Below, in pieces: positions 1 through 6,441 of a DNA stretch of 10,032 bases. Each line of letters opens with the position of its first letter. Position 1 is the first letter of the stretch. The notes below the pieces were generated by a model that worked only from the letters and a program-made list of their open reading frames with translations, was not told the origin of the DNA and ran no database searches. Source of the stretch: Clostridiales bacterium (lineage in GTDB: Bacteria; Bacillota; Clostridia; Lachnospirales; Lachnospiraceae); NCBI GenBank assembly GCA_012512995.1, contig JAAZDA010000167.1:1-10032 (forward strand), in the 5' to 3' direction. Position numbers and translations under genes: made by a program.

Positions 1-1
1 G

Positions 2-379
2 ATATACGCTGAGTATAAGAAAGCTTTCGCTGATGTGCCGGAGATCACGATGAACCCGATGAATCCAAAAGGACACGCGAACAACTGGCTCTCGTGCATG
101 ACAATTTCGACTGATTGCAAGGTGTCTCCTTACGATATAATGGGTAAACTCTCTGATGCGAATATCGAATCGAGGCTCATCTGGAAGCCCATGCATCTGC
201 AGCCGGTATATGAGAAGTGTGATTACATTACCGCAAACGGAACAAGACAGAATCCTGTCAATGATGCCGGCTCAGTGTGTGAAGACATCTTTAATCGCGG
301 ACTGTGCCTGCCGTCTGACATAAAGAACACCGAAGAGGACATGCAGGAAATAATCGGCATAGTGAAGAATTGCTTCTGA
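2..379 (+). CDS. DegT/DnrJ/EryC1-family sugar aminotransferase, C-terminal part (5' end outside window)
   Basis: This is the C-terminal ~125 residues of a PLP-dependent nucleotide-sugar aminotransferase. The reading frame is open from base 2, so the gene begins upstream, and the GTG at 35 is an internal codon. The family converts a keto-sugar nucleotide to an amino sugar using glutamate as the amino donor. Diagnostic C-terminal features are the segment NIESRLIWKPMHLQPVYE (about residues 53-70 counted from base 35) and the late motif IFNRGLCLPSD, both typical of PglE-like enzymes that make UDP-4-amino sugars such as the bacillosamine precursor. The PLP-lysine region is not in the window. The stop lies 10 bases before the phosphoglycosyl transferase gene, and GAGGA straddling the stop forms that gene's ribosome binding site, so the two are surely co-transcribed. 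The family is well supported. The exact sugar (4-amino-4,6-dideoxy or another) is inferred from the neighbours. Confidence 0.88.
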   Translation: MYAEYKKAFADVPEITMNPMNPKGHANNWLSCMTISTDCKVSPYDIMGKLSDANIESRLIWKPMHLQPVYEKCDYITANGTRQNPVNDAGSVCEDIFNRGLCLPSDIKNTEEDMQEIIGIVKNCF

Positions 380-389
380 GGATCGAAGA

Positions 390-1022
390 ATGCACAGGAA
401 GGGTATCTACGAAAAATTCATCAAGCGCCCGCAGGATTTTGTGCTGGCACTGATAGCGACAGTGATACTCTCACCGGTCCTGCTCGTCACGGCTGTTCTC
501 GTCAGGGCAAAACTCGGAAGTCCTGTGCTTTTCAGGCAGGAGAGACCGGGCAGGAACGCGAAGGTATTCAGGCTTTACAAGTTCAGGACGATGACTGACG
601 CTAAGGATAAGGACGGCAATTTGCTGCCGGACGAAGTCCGGCTCACGGCTTTCGGGAAGAAACTCCGTTCAACATCGATCGATGAGCTGCCGGAGCTTTT
701 TAATATCCTCAAAGGGGATATGAGTATCGTGGGACCGAGACCGCTGCTTGTCAGATACCTGCCGAGATATAACGCGCATCAGGCAAGGCGCCATGAAGTG
801 AGACCGGGCTTTACAGGACTGGCCCAGGTGAACGGGCGCAACGCCATAAGCTGGGAACAGAAATTTGATTATGATGTGCAGTATGTAGATAGTATAACTT
901 TTACCGGTGACTGGAAGATCATATTCAAAACTGTTTCTGTAGTCATCCACCATGATGGGATCCAGTCAGCGACGTCGGCTACAATGGAAGAGTTCATGGG
1001 CTCGCCGGAGAAGGATGATTAG
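390..1022 (+). CDS. PglC-like monotopic phosphoglycosyl transferase (bacterial sugar transferase family)
   Basis: This 210-residue protein belongs to the bacterial sugar transferase family and has the minimal PglC-type architecture without the N-terminal multi-TM domain of WbaP/WcaJ. Family members transfer a sugar-1-phosphate from a UDP-sugar to undecaprenyl phosphate at the inner face of the membrane, the first committed step of glycan assembly. A hydrophobic re-entrant helix spans about residues 17-39. It is followed by the family motif FRQERPGRNAKVF (48-60), then LYKFRTM (62-68), the catalytic Asp-Glu pair D98-E99 within SIDELPEL, KGDMSIVGPRP (108-118) and VRPGFTGLAQVNGRN (137-151). All core motifs are intact. 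GAGGA at 378-382 lies 7 bases upstream of the ATG. The preceding aminotransferase and following GT4 match a Pgl-like set, so a diamino or acetamido-amino sugar is a plausible substrate. The substrate itself is inference. Confidence 0.93.
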   Translation: MHRKGIYEKFIKRPQDFVLALIATVILSPVLLVTAVLVRAKLGSPVLFRQERPGRNAKVFRLYKFRTMTDAKDKDGNLLPDEVRLTAFGKKLRSTSIDELPELFNILKGDMSIVGPRPLLVRYLPRYNAHQARRHEVRPGFTGLAQVNGRNAISWEQKFDYDVQYVDSITFTGDWKIIFKTVSVVIHHDGIQSATSATMEEFMGSPEKDD

Positions 1023-1023
1023 A

Positions 1024-2685
1024 ATGATAAAGAATATTCTGTTTACAAGTGTCGGTAGAAGAGTTGAGCTTGTCGAAGCATTTCGCGATGCAGCTGACCG
1101 TCTGGGAAGGCGGGTCTGCATTCATGGGAGTGATATAGCGACGACTGCCCCGGCTCTTTTTTATTGCAACAGGACTCATATAACCGTTAAGATCAGGGAT
1201 CCGAAGTACATTCCCGAGCTCCTCGAAATATGCAAAGATAATAGTATCGACCTTCTTATTCCAACGATCGACACTGACCTTCTAATACTCTCAGAGCACA
1301 AAGAAGAGTTTGAAGCCATAGGGACAAAGGTGATGATAAGCGCGCCAGAGATGATACGCATCTGCAGGGACAAGCGATTTACTGCTGATTTCTTTGAACA
1401 GTGCGGTCTCAGGTCGCCACAGCCGGTCGATTCTATTGAAAAATATGAAGGTGGCTACCCCTGCTTCATCAAACCGAAGGACGGGAGCTCGTCGATCAAT
1501 GCTTTTGCGGTGAATTCTGAGGAAGAGCTTAAGACCTATGTCAGAGAGGTGCCCGATTACATAATCCAGCCCTTTATTGAAGGCCGCGAGTATACGATCG
1601 ATATGTTCTGCGATTATGACGGATATCCTGTTTATATTACGCCCAGAGAGCGTATCCTGGTCCGTGAAGGAGAGGTCATCAAAACAATTGTGACCGCGGA
1701 TCCACAGATGGTCGCGGAGGCTAAGGCTATCGCCACGAAGTTCCATCCCTGCGGGCCGATAACGGTTCAGCTCATACGGGACTCCAAGACTGACACGGAT
1801 TATTTCATAGAGATCAATCCCCGCTTCGGAGGCGGCGCACCGCTTTCCATGAAGGCAGGGGCTGATAGCGCTGAGGCTACAATAAAACTCCTCTTCGGCG
1901 AAAAGGTGACGTATGAGGAGAATGCTGCTGAGAATGGTCTGGAGTACAGCCGCTTCGATCAGAGTGTTCTCTCAGGAGGAACGAAGCTTACAGATATTAC
2001 AAAGCTCTCAGAGGCAGCGTCGAAACTTGATGGAATACGAGGCGTGATCCTTGATCTGGATGACACTCTTTATGATGAGGTCGACTATGTAAAGAGCGGG
2101 TTCCATGTCGTGGCTGGAATAGCTTCCAGATGGTACGGTGAGGATGATGATGTACTTTTTGCGGAGCTGTTATCGCTCTTTGAAGAGGGCGCAGAATCCA
2201 TAAGCGAATTTGTGAGAATGCATGAAGCGGAAGATTCCGAGGAGAGCAGGTCAAGAGAACAGGAGCTTCTTGAGGCATATCGCGGACAGAATCCGTCGAT
2301 CAGACTGACGGAAGAAGCACAGAAACTCATAAATGCCCTTGAAGAGAAAAAGATCGCAATAGGAATAATCTCTGACGGTCCGCCGGCTAGACAGCATAAA
2401 AAGCTGGAAGTCCTGGGGCTTGATTCAGATCCGGGAGTAAAAGAGATAATCATAACTGACGAACTGGCAGGGGAGAGCAATGATCCGCATATATTCCGCA
2501 AACCGTGTCCTATTGCATTCGAGATAATGGCAATGAGGCTCGCTCTTCCTTACAGGGAACTGGCCTATGTGGGGGACAATATTTCCAAGGACTTCATTGC
2601 GCCGGGCAGACTGGGAATGCACTGTTTCTGGTATCATAATCCGGTTGGGATCCATAACGATTCCGTGGACAGGAGGTCTATTTGA
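1024..2685 (+). CDS. ATP-grasp ligase fused to HAD-family phosphatase
   Basis: This two-domain protein of 553 residues is predicted to be cytosolic. The N-terminal ~120 residues look like the pre-ATP-grasp nucleotide-binding fold of CarB/PylC-like proteins (start NILFTSVGRRVELV). The ATP-grasp domain has FIKPKDGSSS (148-157, K150 as nucleotide-contacting lysine), IIQPFIEGREYTIDMF (180-195) and the metal-binding strand FIEINPRFGGG (261-271, with E263 and N265). After a linker, a HAD domain carries motif I DLDDT (D344 nucleophile, D346 acid), motif II S450, motif III K493 and motif IV GDNISKD (517-523), all intact. ATP-grasp enzymes usually join a carboxylate to an amine via an acyl-phosphate, and HAD enzymes remove phosphate. 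The product is unknown, and modification of an amino sugar or its precursor is inferred from context. ATG 1024 is chosen because GGAGAAGG (1007-1014) is well placed for it. The open frame reaches upstream only into the preceding gene, and ATG 1015 is too close to that site. The stop overlaps the next gene's TTG. Confidence 0.88.
   Translation: MIKNILFTSVGRRVELVEAFRDAADRLGRRVCIHGSDIATTAPALFYCNRTHITVKIRDPKYIPELLEICKDNSIDLLIPTIDTDLLILSEHKEEFEAIGTKVMISAPEMIRICRDKRFTADFFEQCGLRSPQPVDSIEKYEGGYPCFIKPKDGSSSINAFAVNSEEELKTYVREVPDYIIQPFIEGREYTIDMFCDYDGYPVYITPRERILVREGEVIKTIVTADPQMVAEAKAIATKFHPCGPITVQLIRDSKTDTDYFIEINPRFGGGAPLSMKAGADSAEATIKLLFGEKVTYEENAAENGLEYSRFDQSVLSGGTKLTDITKLSEAASKLDGIRGVILDLDDTLYDEVDYVKSGFHVVAGIASRWYGEDDDVLFAELLSLFEEGAESISEFVRMHEAEDSEESRSREQELLEAYRGQNPSIRLTEEAQKLINALEEKKIAIGIISDGPPARQHKKLEVLGLDSDPGVKEIIITDELAGESNDPHIFRKPCPIAFEIMAMRLALPYRELAYVGDNISKDFIAPGRLGMHCFWYHNPVGIHNDSVDRRSI
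2671..2684 (+). promoter_or_regulatory. Strong ribosome binding site fixing a TTG start
   Basis: A perfect AGGAGG (2671-2676) lies 5 bases before TTG at 2682-2684. The TTG overlaps the upstream TGA as TTGA, indicating translational coupling of the GT4 gene to the ATP-grasp/HAD gene. Confidence 0.8.
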
Positions 2686-3794
2686 GAGCTCTGATTCTTG
2701 CAAATCACTCCGGCGGACTTTACGATTTCAGAAACGGACTTCTGACATCGCTTATCGCGAGAGGAGATGAAGTTACAGTCTCTGTCCCTGATGACAGTAA
2801 AACAGAACTTCTTGAGAAGGAAGGCTGTAAGGTCATTCATACTGATATAGACAGACGTGGGGTAAACCCGGCGCATGACCTGAAGCTGATCAGTGCATAT
2901 GAAAAGCTCATACGTGATGAGAAGCCGGATGTTGTCCTCACATATACGATAAAACCGAATATATATGGCGGCTATGCGGCATCGAAAGCGGGAGTGCCGT
3001 ATATTACGACGGTGACCGGACTGGGATCAACATTTGAGAAGGGCGGAGCACTGCTTAAGATAATTACCGGGATGTATAAGAAGAGCCTTAAGAACTGTAG
3101 CTGCCTCTTCTTCCAGAACGGCGAGAATCGCGGAATATTCAGGAACTACGGCATTGTCGCCGGAAAGGACAGGCTTGTATCAGGATCCGGAGTTGACCTT
3201 GATGCCCACAGAGCGGAACCTTATCCCGGTCATGATGGCGACGAGATACGATTTCTGTATGCGGGACGCCTGATGAAGGAAAAGGGCACTGATGAGTATA
3301 TGAGTGCCGCGAAGAGACTTCATGAGAAATACGGCGACCGTGTGCGATGTGAAACTGTCGGTTTCTGTGATGATGATTATACGTCAAAACTTGAAGAGGG
3401 CGAAAAGGAAGGCTGGCTTAAGAGCCACCCGTATACGACGGATATCATTCCTTTTCTCCGCGTGGCTGATGCCATAGTGATGCCGTCATATCACGAGGGA
3501 ATGTCGAACGTTGTCATGGAGGGCTCGGCCACGGCAAGACCTGAGCTTGTCAGTGACATAAGTGGTTGCAGGGAAATAGTGGAACACGGCGTCACGGGAC
3601 TACTCTATCCGCCGAGGAACGCAGATGCATTGTTTGAAGTGATGGACGAATTTGTTTTGATGCCCCTTCCGGAGCGCAAAGCTATGGGACTTGCAGCACG
3701 TGTTAAGATGGAACGTGAATTCGACCGCAGTAAAGTCATTAAGTGCTATCTTGAAGAGATCGATAATGCGGCGGGAAGCGGAAGCCGCACATGA
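2682..3794 (+). CDS. GT4-family glycosyltransferase, PglA-like
   Basis: This 370-residue GT-B glycosyltransferase belongs to family GT4. It would move a sugar from a nucleotide donor onto a lipid-linked acceptor at the cytoplasmic membrane face. The N-terminal domain opens with LILANHSGGLYDFRNGL and contains the PglA-like stretch TYTIKPNIYGGYAASKAGVPY (about 87-107) and VTGLGSTFEKGG (111-122). The C-terminal domain starts near FLYAGRLMKEKGTDEY and holds the EX7E donor-phosphate motif (E272 to E280 in HEGMSNVVME) and SDISGCREIVEHGVTGLL. Relatives usually have a cysteine/glycine-containing stretch after the second Glu (an AMACGRPV-like form), whereas here it reads GSATARPELV, a mild divergence. 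The length is normal for the family. TTG at 2682 is supported by AGGAGG five bases upstream. Following a PglC-like enzyme, this is the likely second-step transferase. Donor and linkage cannot be read from sequence. Confidence 0.9.
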   Translation: MRALILANHSGGLYDFRNGLLTSLIARGDEVTVSVPDDSKTELLEKEGCKVIHTDIDRRGVNPAHDLKLISAYEKLIRDEKPDVVLTYTIKPNIYGGYAASKAGVPYITTVTGLGSTFEKGGALLKIITGMYKKSLKNCSCLFFQNGENRGIFRNYGIVAGKDRLVSGSGVDLDAHRAEPYPGHDGDEIRFLYAGRLMKEKGTDEYMSAAKRLHEKYGDRVRCETVGFCDDDYTSKLEEGEKEGWLKSHPYTTDIIPFLRVADAIVMPSYHEGMSNVVMEGSATARPELVSDISGCREIVEHGVTGLLYPPRNADALFEVMDEFVLMPLPERKAMGLAARVKMEREFDRSKVIKCYLEEIDNAAGSGSRT

Positions 3795-3816
3795 TCCTGT
3801 GTCCGGCAAAACATTT

Positions 3817-3846
3817 TTGTGCACAATTCGCAAAGACCGTTATAAT
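3817..3846 (+). promoter_or_regulatory. Putative sigma-A promoter of the nucleotide-sugar dehydrogenase gene
   Basis: A perfect TATAAT occurs at 3841-3846 in the 90-base gap after the GT4 gene. The -35 is weak: TTGTGC at 3817-3822 (18-base spacing) or TGTGCA at 3818-3823 (17-base spacing). The -10 ends about 40 bases before the ATG. No terminator is seen upstream, so read-through from the operon is also likely. Confidence 0.55.
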
Positions 3847-3884
3847 AAGGTGACACAGTAAGGAAGCAGGAGGAATTGCAGATA

Positions 3885-5213
3885 ATGGACGTTTATGAAA
3901 AGTTATTATCAGGAGAAGATAAACTTGCACTTGTAGGGCTGGGCTATGTTGGAATGCCGATAGCTGTAGCTTTTGCAAAACAGATAAAGGTCATAGGTTT
4001 TGACTTTAATGAAGCCAAGATCGAGAAGTATAAGAGGGGCATTGATCCGACGCAGGAAGTCGGAGATGAAGCTGTTAAGAACACGACAGTCGAGTTCACG
4101 GCTGATCCGGCAAAACTCAGGGAAGCGAAGTTCATTATCGTCGCCGTTCCGACACCAGTAAACGATGATCACACGCCTGACCTCACACCTGTTGAGGGCG
4201 CGTCGAAATTCGTGGGACAGAACCTCACAAAAGGAACAGTAGTTGTTTTTGAATCCACTGTTTATCCGGGAGTCACTGAAGAGACATGTATTCCGATAAT
4301 TGAGAAGGAGTCAGGCCTTAAGTGTGGAACGGACTGGAAGATTGGTTATTCACCGGAGCGTATAAATCCCGGCGATAAAGTCCATCGTCTTGAGACTATA
4401 ACAAAGATAGTTTCAGGTATGGATGGCGAGACACTTGACACGGTAGCTAAGGTCTATGAACTGGTAGTAAAGGCCGGTGTTCACAGAGCTGATTCCATAA
4501 AGGTCGCTGAAGCCGCGAAGGTAATAGAAAACTCACAGCGCGATATCAACATTGCGTTCATGAATGAACTTTCGATCATCTTCCACAAGATGGGAATAGA
4601 CACAAAGAGCGTGCTGGAGGCAGCAGGAACAAAGTGGAACTTCCTTCATTTCCAGCCAGGTCTCGTAGGTGGCCACTGCATCGGCATTGATCCTTATTAC
4701 CTGACATACCGCGCTGAGCAGTTCGGCTATCATTCACAGATAATCCTGTCAGGCCGCCGCATCAATGACGACATGGGCAAGTACGTTGCTGAGAGCATGG
4801 TCAAACTTCTCATAAAGGACGACATCGCAGTGAAGAACGCGCGTGTCGTGATACTCGGTTTTACGTTCAAGGAGAATTGCCCTGATACCCGCAACAGTAA
4901 GGTGTTCGATATCGTAAAGGAGCTTCGTGAGTACGGCATCGAGCCGATGATCGTCGATCCTGAAGGCGATGCTGAAGAGGCGAAGAAGCTCTACGGCGTG
5001 ACCTTCTCTTCAATGGACGATGTCCACGATGCCGATGCTGTCCTGATGGCTGTTAAGCATAAGGAGTTCGAAGCGTTTACACCTGAATCAATATCAAAAC
5101 TCTATAAGCCGGAGTTCCATGGTGGAAAGAGCTCAAAGGTATTCGTCGATCTCAAGGGTCTGTTCAATAAGGACAGCTTCAAAGAGCCGGAGTGGATGTA
5201 CTGGAGACTGTAA
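3885..5213 (+). CDS. UDP-N-acetyl-hexosamine 6-dehydrogenase (WbpO/TviB-like, UDP-glucose/GDP-mannose dehydrogenase family)
   Basis: This 442-residue enzyme performs the NAD-dependent four-electron oxidation of C6 of a UDP-HexNAc to the uronic acid, supplying UDP-GalNAcA or UDP-GlcNAcA for glycan synthesis in the cytosol. The Rossmann motif GLGYVGMP is near the N-terminus, VAVPTPVNDDHTPDL lies in the NAD domain, and FESTVYPGVTEE follows. The central domain has EAAKVIENSQRDINIAFMNE and GTKWNFLHFQPGLVGGHCIG, with the catalytic cysteine at C265 in GGHCIGIDPYYL. The C-terminal domain has ILGFTFKENCPDTRNSKV. The ENSQRDINIA and AGTKWNF signatures place it with the WbpO/TviB/WbpA branch and not with UDP-glucose dehydrogenases. 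The GalNAc versus GlcNAc choice is not resolved. ATG 3885 is preferred over the in-frame TTG at 3876 because AGGAGGA (3868-3874) is 10 bases before the ATG but only one base before the TTG. A terminator follows 37 bases downstream, making it the last gene of the cluster. Confidence 0.93.
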   Translation: MDVYEKLLSGEDKLALVGLGYVGMPIAVAFAKQIKVIGFDFNEAKIEKYKRGIDPTQEVGDEAVKNTTVEFTADPAKLREAKFIIVAVPTPVNDDHTPDLTPVEGASKFVGQNLTKGTVVVFESTVYPGVTEETCIPIIEKESGLKCGTDWKIGYSPERINPGDKVHRLETITKIVSGMDGETLDTVAKVYELVVKAGVHRADSIKVAEAAKVIENSQRDINIAFMNELSIIFHKMGIDTKSVLEAAGTKWNFLHFQPGLVGGHCIGIDPYYLTYRAEQFGYHSQIILSGRRINDDMGKYVAESMVKLLIKDDIAVKNARVVILGFTFKENCPDTRNSKVFDIVKELREYGIEPMIVDPEGDAEEAKKLYGVTFSSMDDVHDADAVLMAVKHKEFEAFTPESISKLYKPEFHGGKSSKVFVDLKGLFNKDSFKEPEWMYWRL

Positions 5214-5250
5214 GTCACTGGCAATTGTTTTAAAGTCACCATAAAAGTCG

Positions 5251-5288
5251 AGTTGCCGGAAGGTGTCATTACCCTCCGGCAACTTTTT
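5251..5288 (+). terminator. Rho-independent terminator closing the glycan cluster
   Basis: A perfect 10-bp stem (AGTTGCCGGA at 5251-5260 with TCCGGCAACT at 5275-5284) can be extended by two G-C pairs after one mismatch. A T5 run at 5284-5288 follows directly. It stands 37 bases after the dehydrogenase stop. Confidence 0.92.
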
Positions 5289-5333
5289 GCATGTAAGTTG
5301 AAGAATATTGATCAGTTGATACGTTTATATTAT

Positions 5334-5347
5334 TGAAAGCGCTTGAG
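5334..5347 (+). promoter_or_regulatory. cre-like (CcpA/LacI-family) operator candidate
   Basis: TGAAAGCGCTTGAG contains the palindromic core AAGCGCTT (5337-5344) and fits 12 of 14 positions of the Bacillota cre pattern TGWAARCGYTWNCW, failing at the last two. It lies about 60 bases before the sigma-factor TTG and just after an A/T-rich stretch with TATATT at 5326-5331. Catabolite control of the sigma operon is only a possibility, since such cores also arise by chance. Confidence 0.3.
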
Positions 5348-5406
5348 AAAGAAAAGAAGTCACAAGAAGGGACGAGAACGTTCTGGAACAGGAATTACTA
5401 CAACAA

Positions 5407-5910
5407 TTGATAGATAAATACCAGAACCTGATCTTCTCGGTATGCTACCGGATGACGTCGGATTATTTCGCGGCGCAGGATCTGACTCAGGAAACGTATC
5501 TCTCGGCATTTAAGAACATTGAAAGCTACCGGGATGACAATGCCAAAGCGTGGCTGTGCAGGATCGCCTCTAATAAGTGCATTGATTACCTGAGAGCGAA
5601 CAAAAGGACAGAACCTACTGAGAGCGAGAAACTGGATATGTTCGCTGCAGGTGGGGCATCGACATCCGAGGAAACTGAGGACAGAGAACTGAAGCGGCAG
5701 CTTGAAGCCAACTGCAGGAAACTTAAGCCGCCGTACGATGAAATCGCACTCGCTTACTTTTACAGTGAGAAGTCACCTAATGAAATCGCCAGTGAGCGCG
5801 GTCAGAACATTAAGACAGTACAGACACAGATCTACAGGGCACGGGCGATGCTCAGAGAAATGTACAGCGATATGTATCAGGAATACAGGAAGGAGGCACA
5901 CTGCGGATGA
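5407..5910 (+). CDS. ECF-type RNA polymerase sigma factor
   Basis: This sigma-70-family protein of 167 residues has the two-domain ECF layout. Region 2 spans about residues 5-64 and includes NLIFSVCYRMTSDYFAAQDL, the core-binding LTQETYLSAF, and NAKAWLCRIASNKCIDYLR for -10 recognition. Region 4 spans about 106-153 as a helix-turn-helix (DEIALAYFYSEKSPNEIASE then IKTVQTQIYRARAMLREMY) that reads the -35 element. Between them is an acidic linker rich in Glu/Thr. The given start is TTG 5407, which has only a weak AGGA 13 bases upstream. The frame stays open upstream to 5347, and a CTG at 5383 with GAAGGG (5366-5371) 11 bases before it would add the ECF-like N-terminus LEQELLQQ. The true start is therefore uncertain. 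The stop overlaps the ATG of the next gene (ATGA), as is usual for sigma/anti-sigma pairs. The regulon is unknown; envelope genes just downstream are likely targets. Confidence 0.92.
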   Translation: MIDKYQNLIFSVCYRMTSDYFAAQDLTQETYLSAFKNIESYRDDNAKAWLCRIASNKCIDYLRANKRTEPTESEKLDMFAAGGASTSEETEDRELKRQLEANCRKLKPPYDEIALAYFYSEKSPNEIASERGQNIKTVQTQIYRARAMLREMYSDMYQEYRKEAHCG

Positions 5911-6407
5911 GCTATTTAACAGATGAGGAGCTTAATGCTCTGATAGAAGATGTAGAAGGCAATCACATGCTGCAGGCACCTGCCTACCTTGCTGATGAAA
6001 TAATAGCAAAAGCCACGGAACAGGATGAAGGCACTGATCAGGCAGAGGTTCAGACAATTGATGAAATGAATGCCGAGCCACTGACAATCAGAAATAATCA
6101 CGAGGATAAGTCAAAGCCATCTCATAGGTCGGCAAAACAACAGCTCCTCCTGTACTCCATCGAGGTCTGGACAGCGGCTGCCGCAGCAATCCTTATAATG
6201 ACAGTTTCGCTTGTCAACTATTCGACCGGAAAGACAGACAGCCTCGTGCCGAAATTTGCGACAAGTGCTACGACAAATATCAGAAATAATTCGGATAAGG
6301 TCGAATCATCACTGGACAATATCCGTAGTAAAAGAAAAGAGTTAAGGACAGATGTAGGAGCTTTTGTAGATGGACTCCTGAACGGTGAATATTTCACCAA
6401 ACAATAA
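5907..6407 (+). CDS. Putative membrane-anchored anti-sigma factor
   Basis: This 166-residue protein starts at an ATG overlapping the sigma-factor stop (ATGA), with AGGAGG at 5891-5896 ten bases upstream. Residues 1-80 are acidic and predicted cytosolic (opening SYLTDEELNALIEDVE, an N-terminus that resembles uncharacterised proteins following ECF sigma genes in Clostridia). One transmembrane helix covers about 84-103 (EVWTAAAAAILIMTVSLV). The extracytoplasmic tail of ~60 residues is Ser/Thr/Asn-rich, then charged. It contains no cysteine at all, so the zinc-binding HxxxCxxC motif of ZAS anti-sigma factors is absent. Function as the sigma's inhibitor is inferred from single-TM topology and gene coupling, not from a recognised catalytic or binding motif. 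The frame and start are secure. Confidence 0.72.
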   Translation: MSYLTDEELNALIEDVEGNHMLQAPAYLADEIIAKATEQDEGTDQAEVQTIDEMNAEPLTIRNNHEDKSKPSHRSAKQQLLLYSIEVWTAAAAAILIMTVSLVNYSTGKTDSLVPKFATSATTNIRNNSDKVESSLDNIRSKRKELRTDVGAFVDGLLNGEYFTKQ

Positions 6408-6413
6408 TAAATC

Positions 6414-6436
6414 GCTCCAATATGGAGCTATGGAGG
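6414..6436 (+). promoter_or_regulatory. Small hairpin and ribosome binding site before the membrane protein gene
   Basis: GCTCC (6414-6418) pairs with GGAGC (6424-6428) around the loop AATAT. The real ribosome binding site GGAGG (6432-6436) lies 5 bases before ATG 6442. CTCC could pair with either GGAG, giving two alternative folds, one of which would cover the binding site. The stem is only 5 bp, so a regulatory role is speculative. Confidence 0.25.
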
Positions 6437-6441
6437 TAGTT

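Noticed and set aside
952..1023. Upstream extension of the ATP-grasp/HAD protein to an earlier ATG
   Set aside because: The extra residues are Arg/Ser-rich, overlap the conserved end of the phosphoglycosyl transferase gene in another frame and do not resemble the family N-terminus. ATG 1024 has the proper ribosome binding site.
1291..1746. 151-residue open frame on the minus strand
   Set aside because: It lies opposite well-conserved ATP-grasp motifs, has no ribosome binding site and shows no recognisable protein features. It is an antisense shadow.
2085..2501. 138-residue serine-rich open frame on the minus strand
   Set aside because: Its Ser-rich composition follows from reading GA-rich codons of the HAD domain in reverse; there is no start context or family resemblance.
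3767..3789. TGCGGC/GCCGCA stem near the end of the GT4 gene as a terminator
   Set aside because: The loop is 11 bases, the stem only 6 bp inside the coding sequence, and the nearest T-run is about 25 bases downstream.
5376..5389. LexA (SOS) box at the GAAC/GTTC repeats
   Set aside because: The Gram-positive LexA box needs GAAC and GTTC separated by four bases; here they abut, or occur in the reverse order with a two-base gap.
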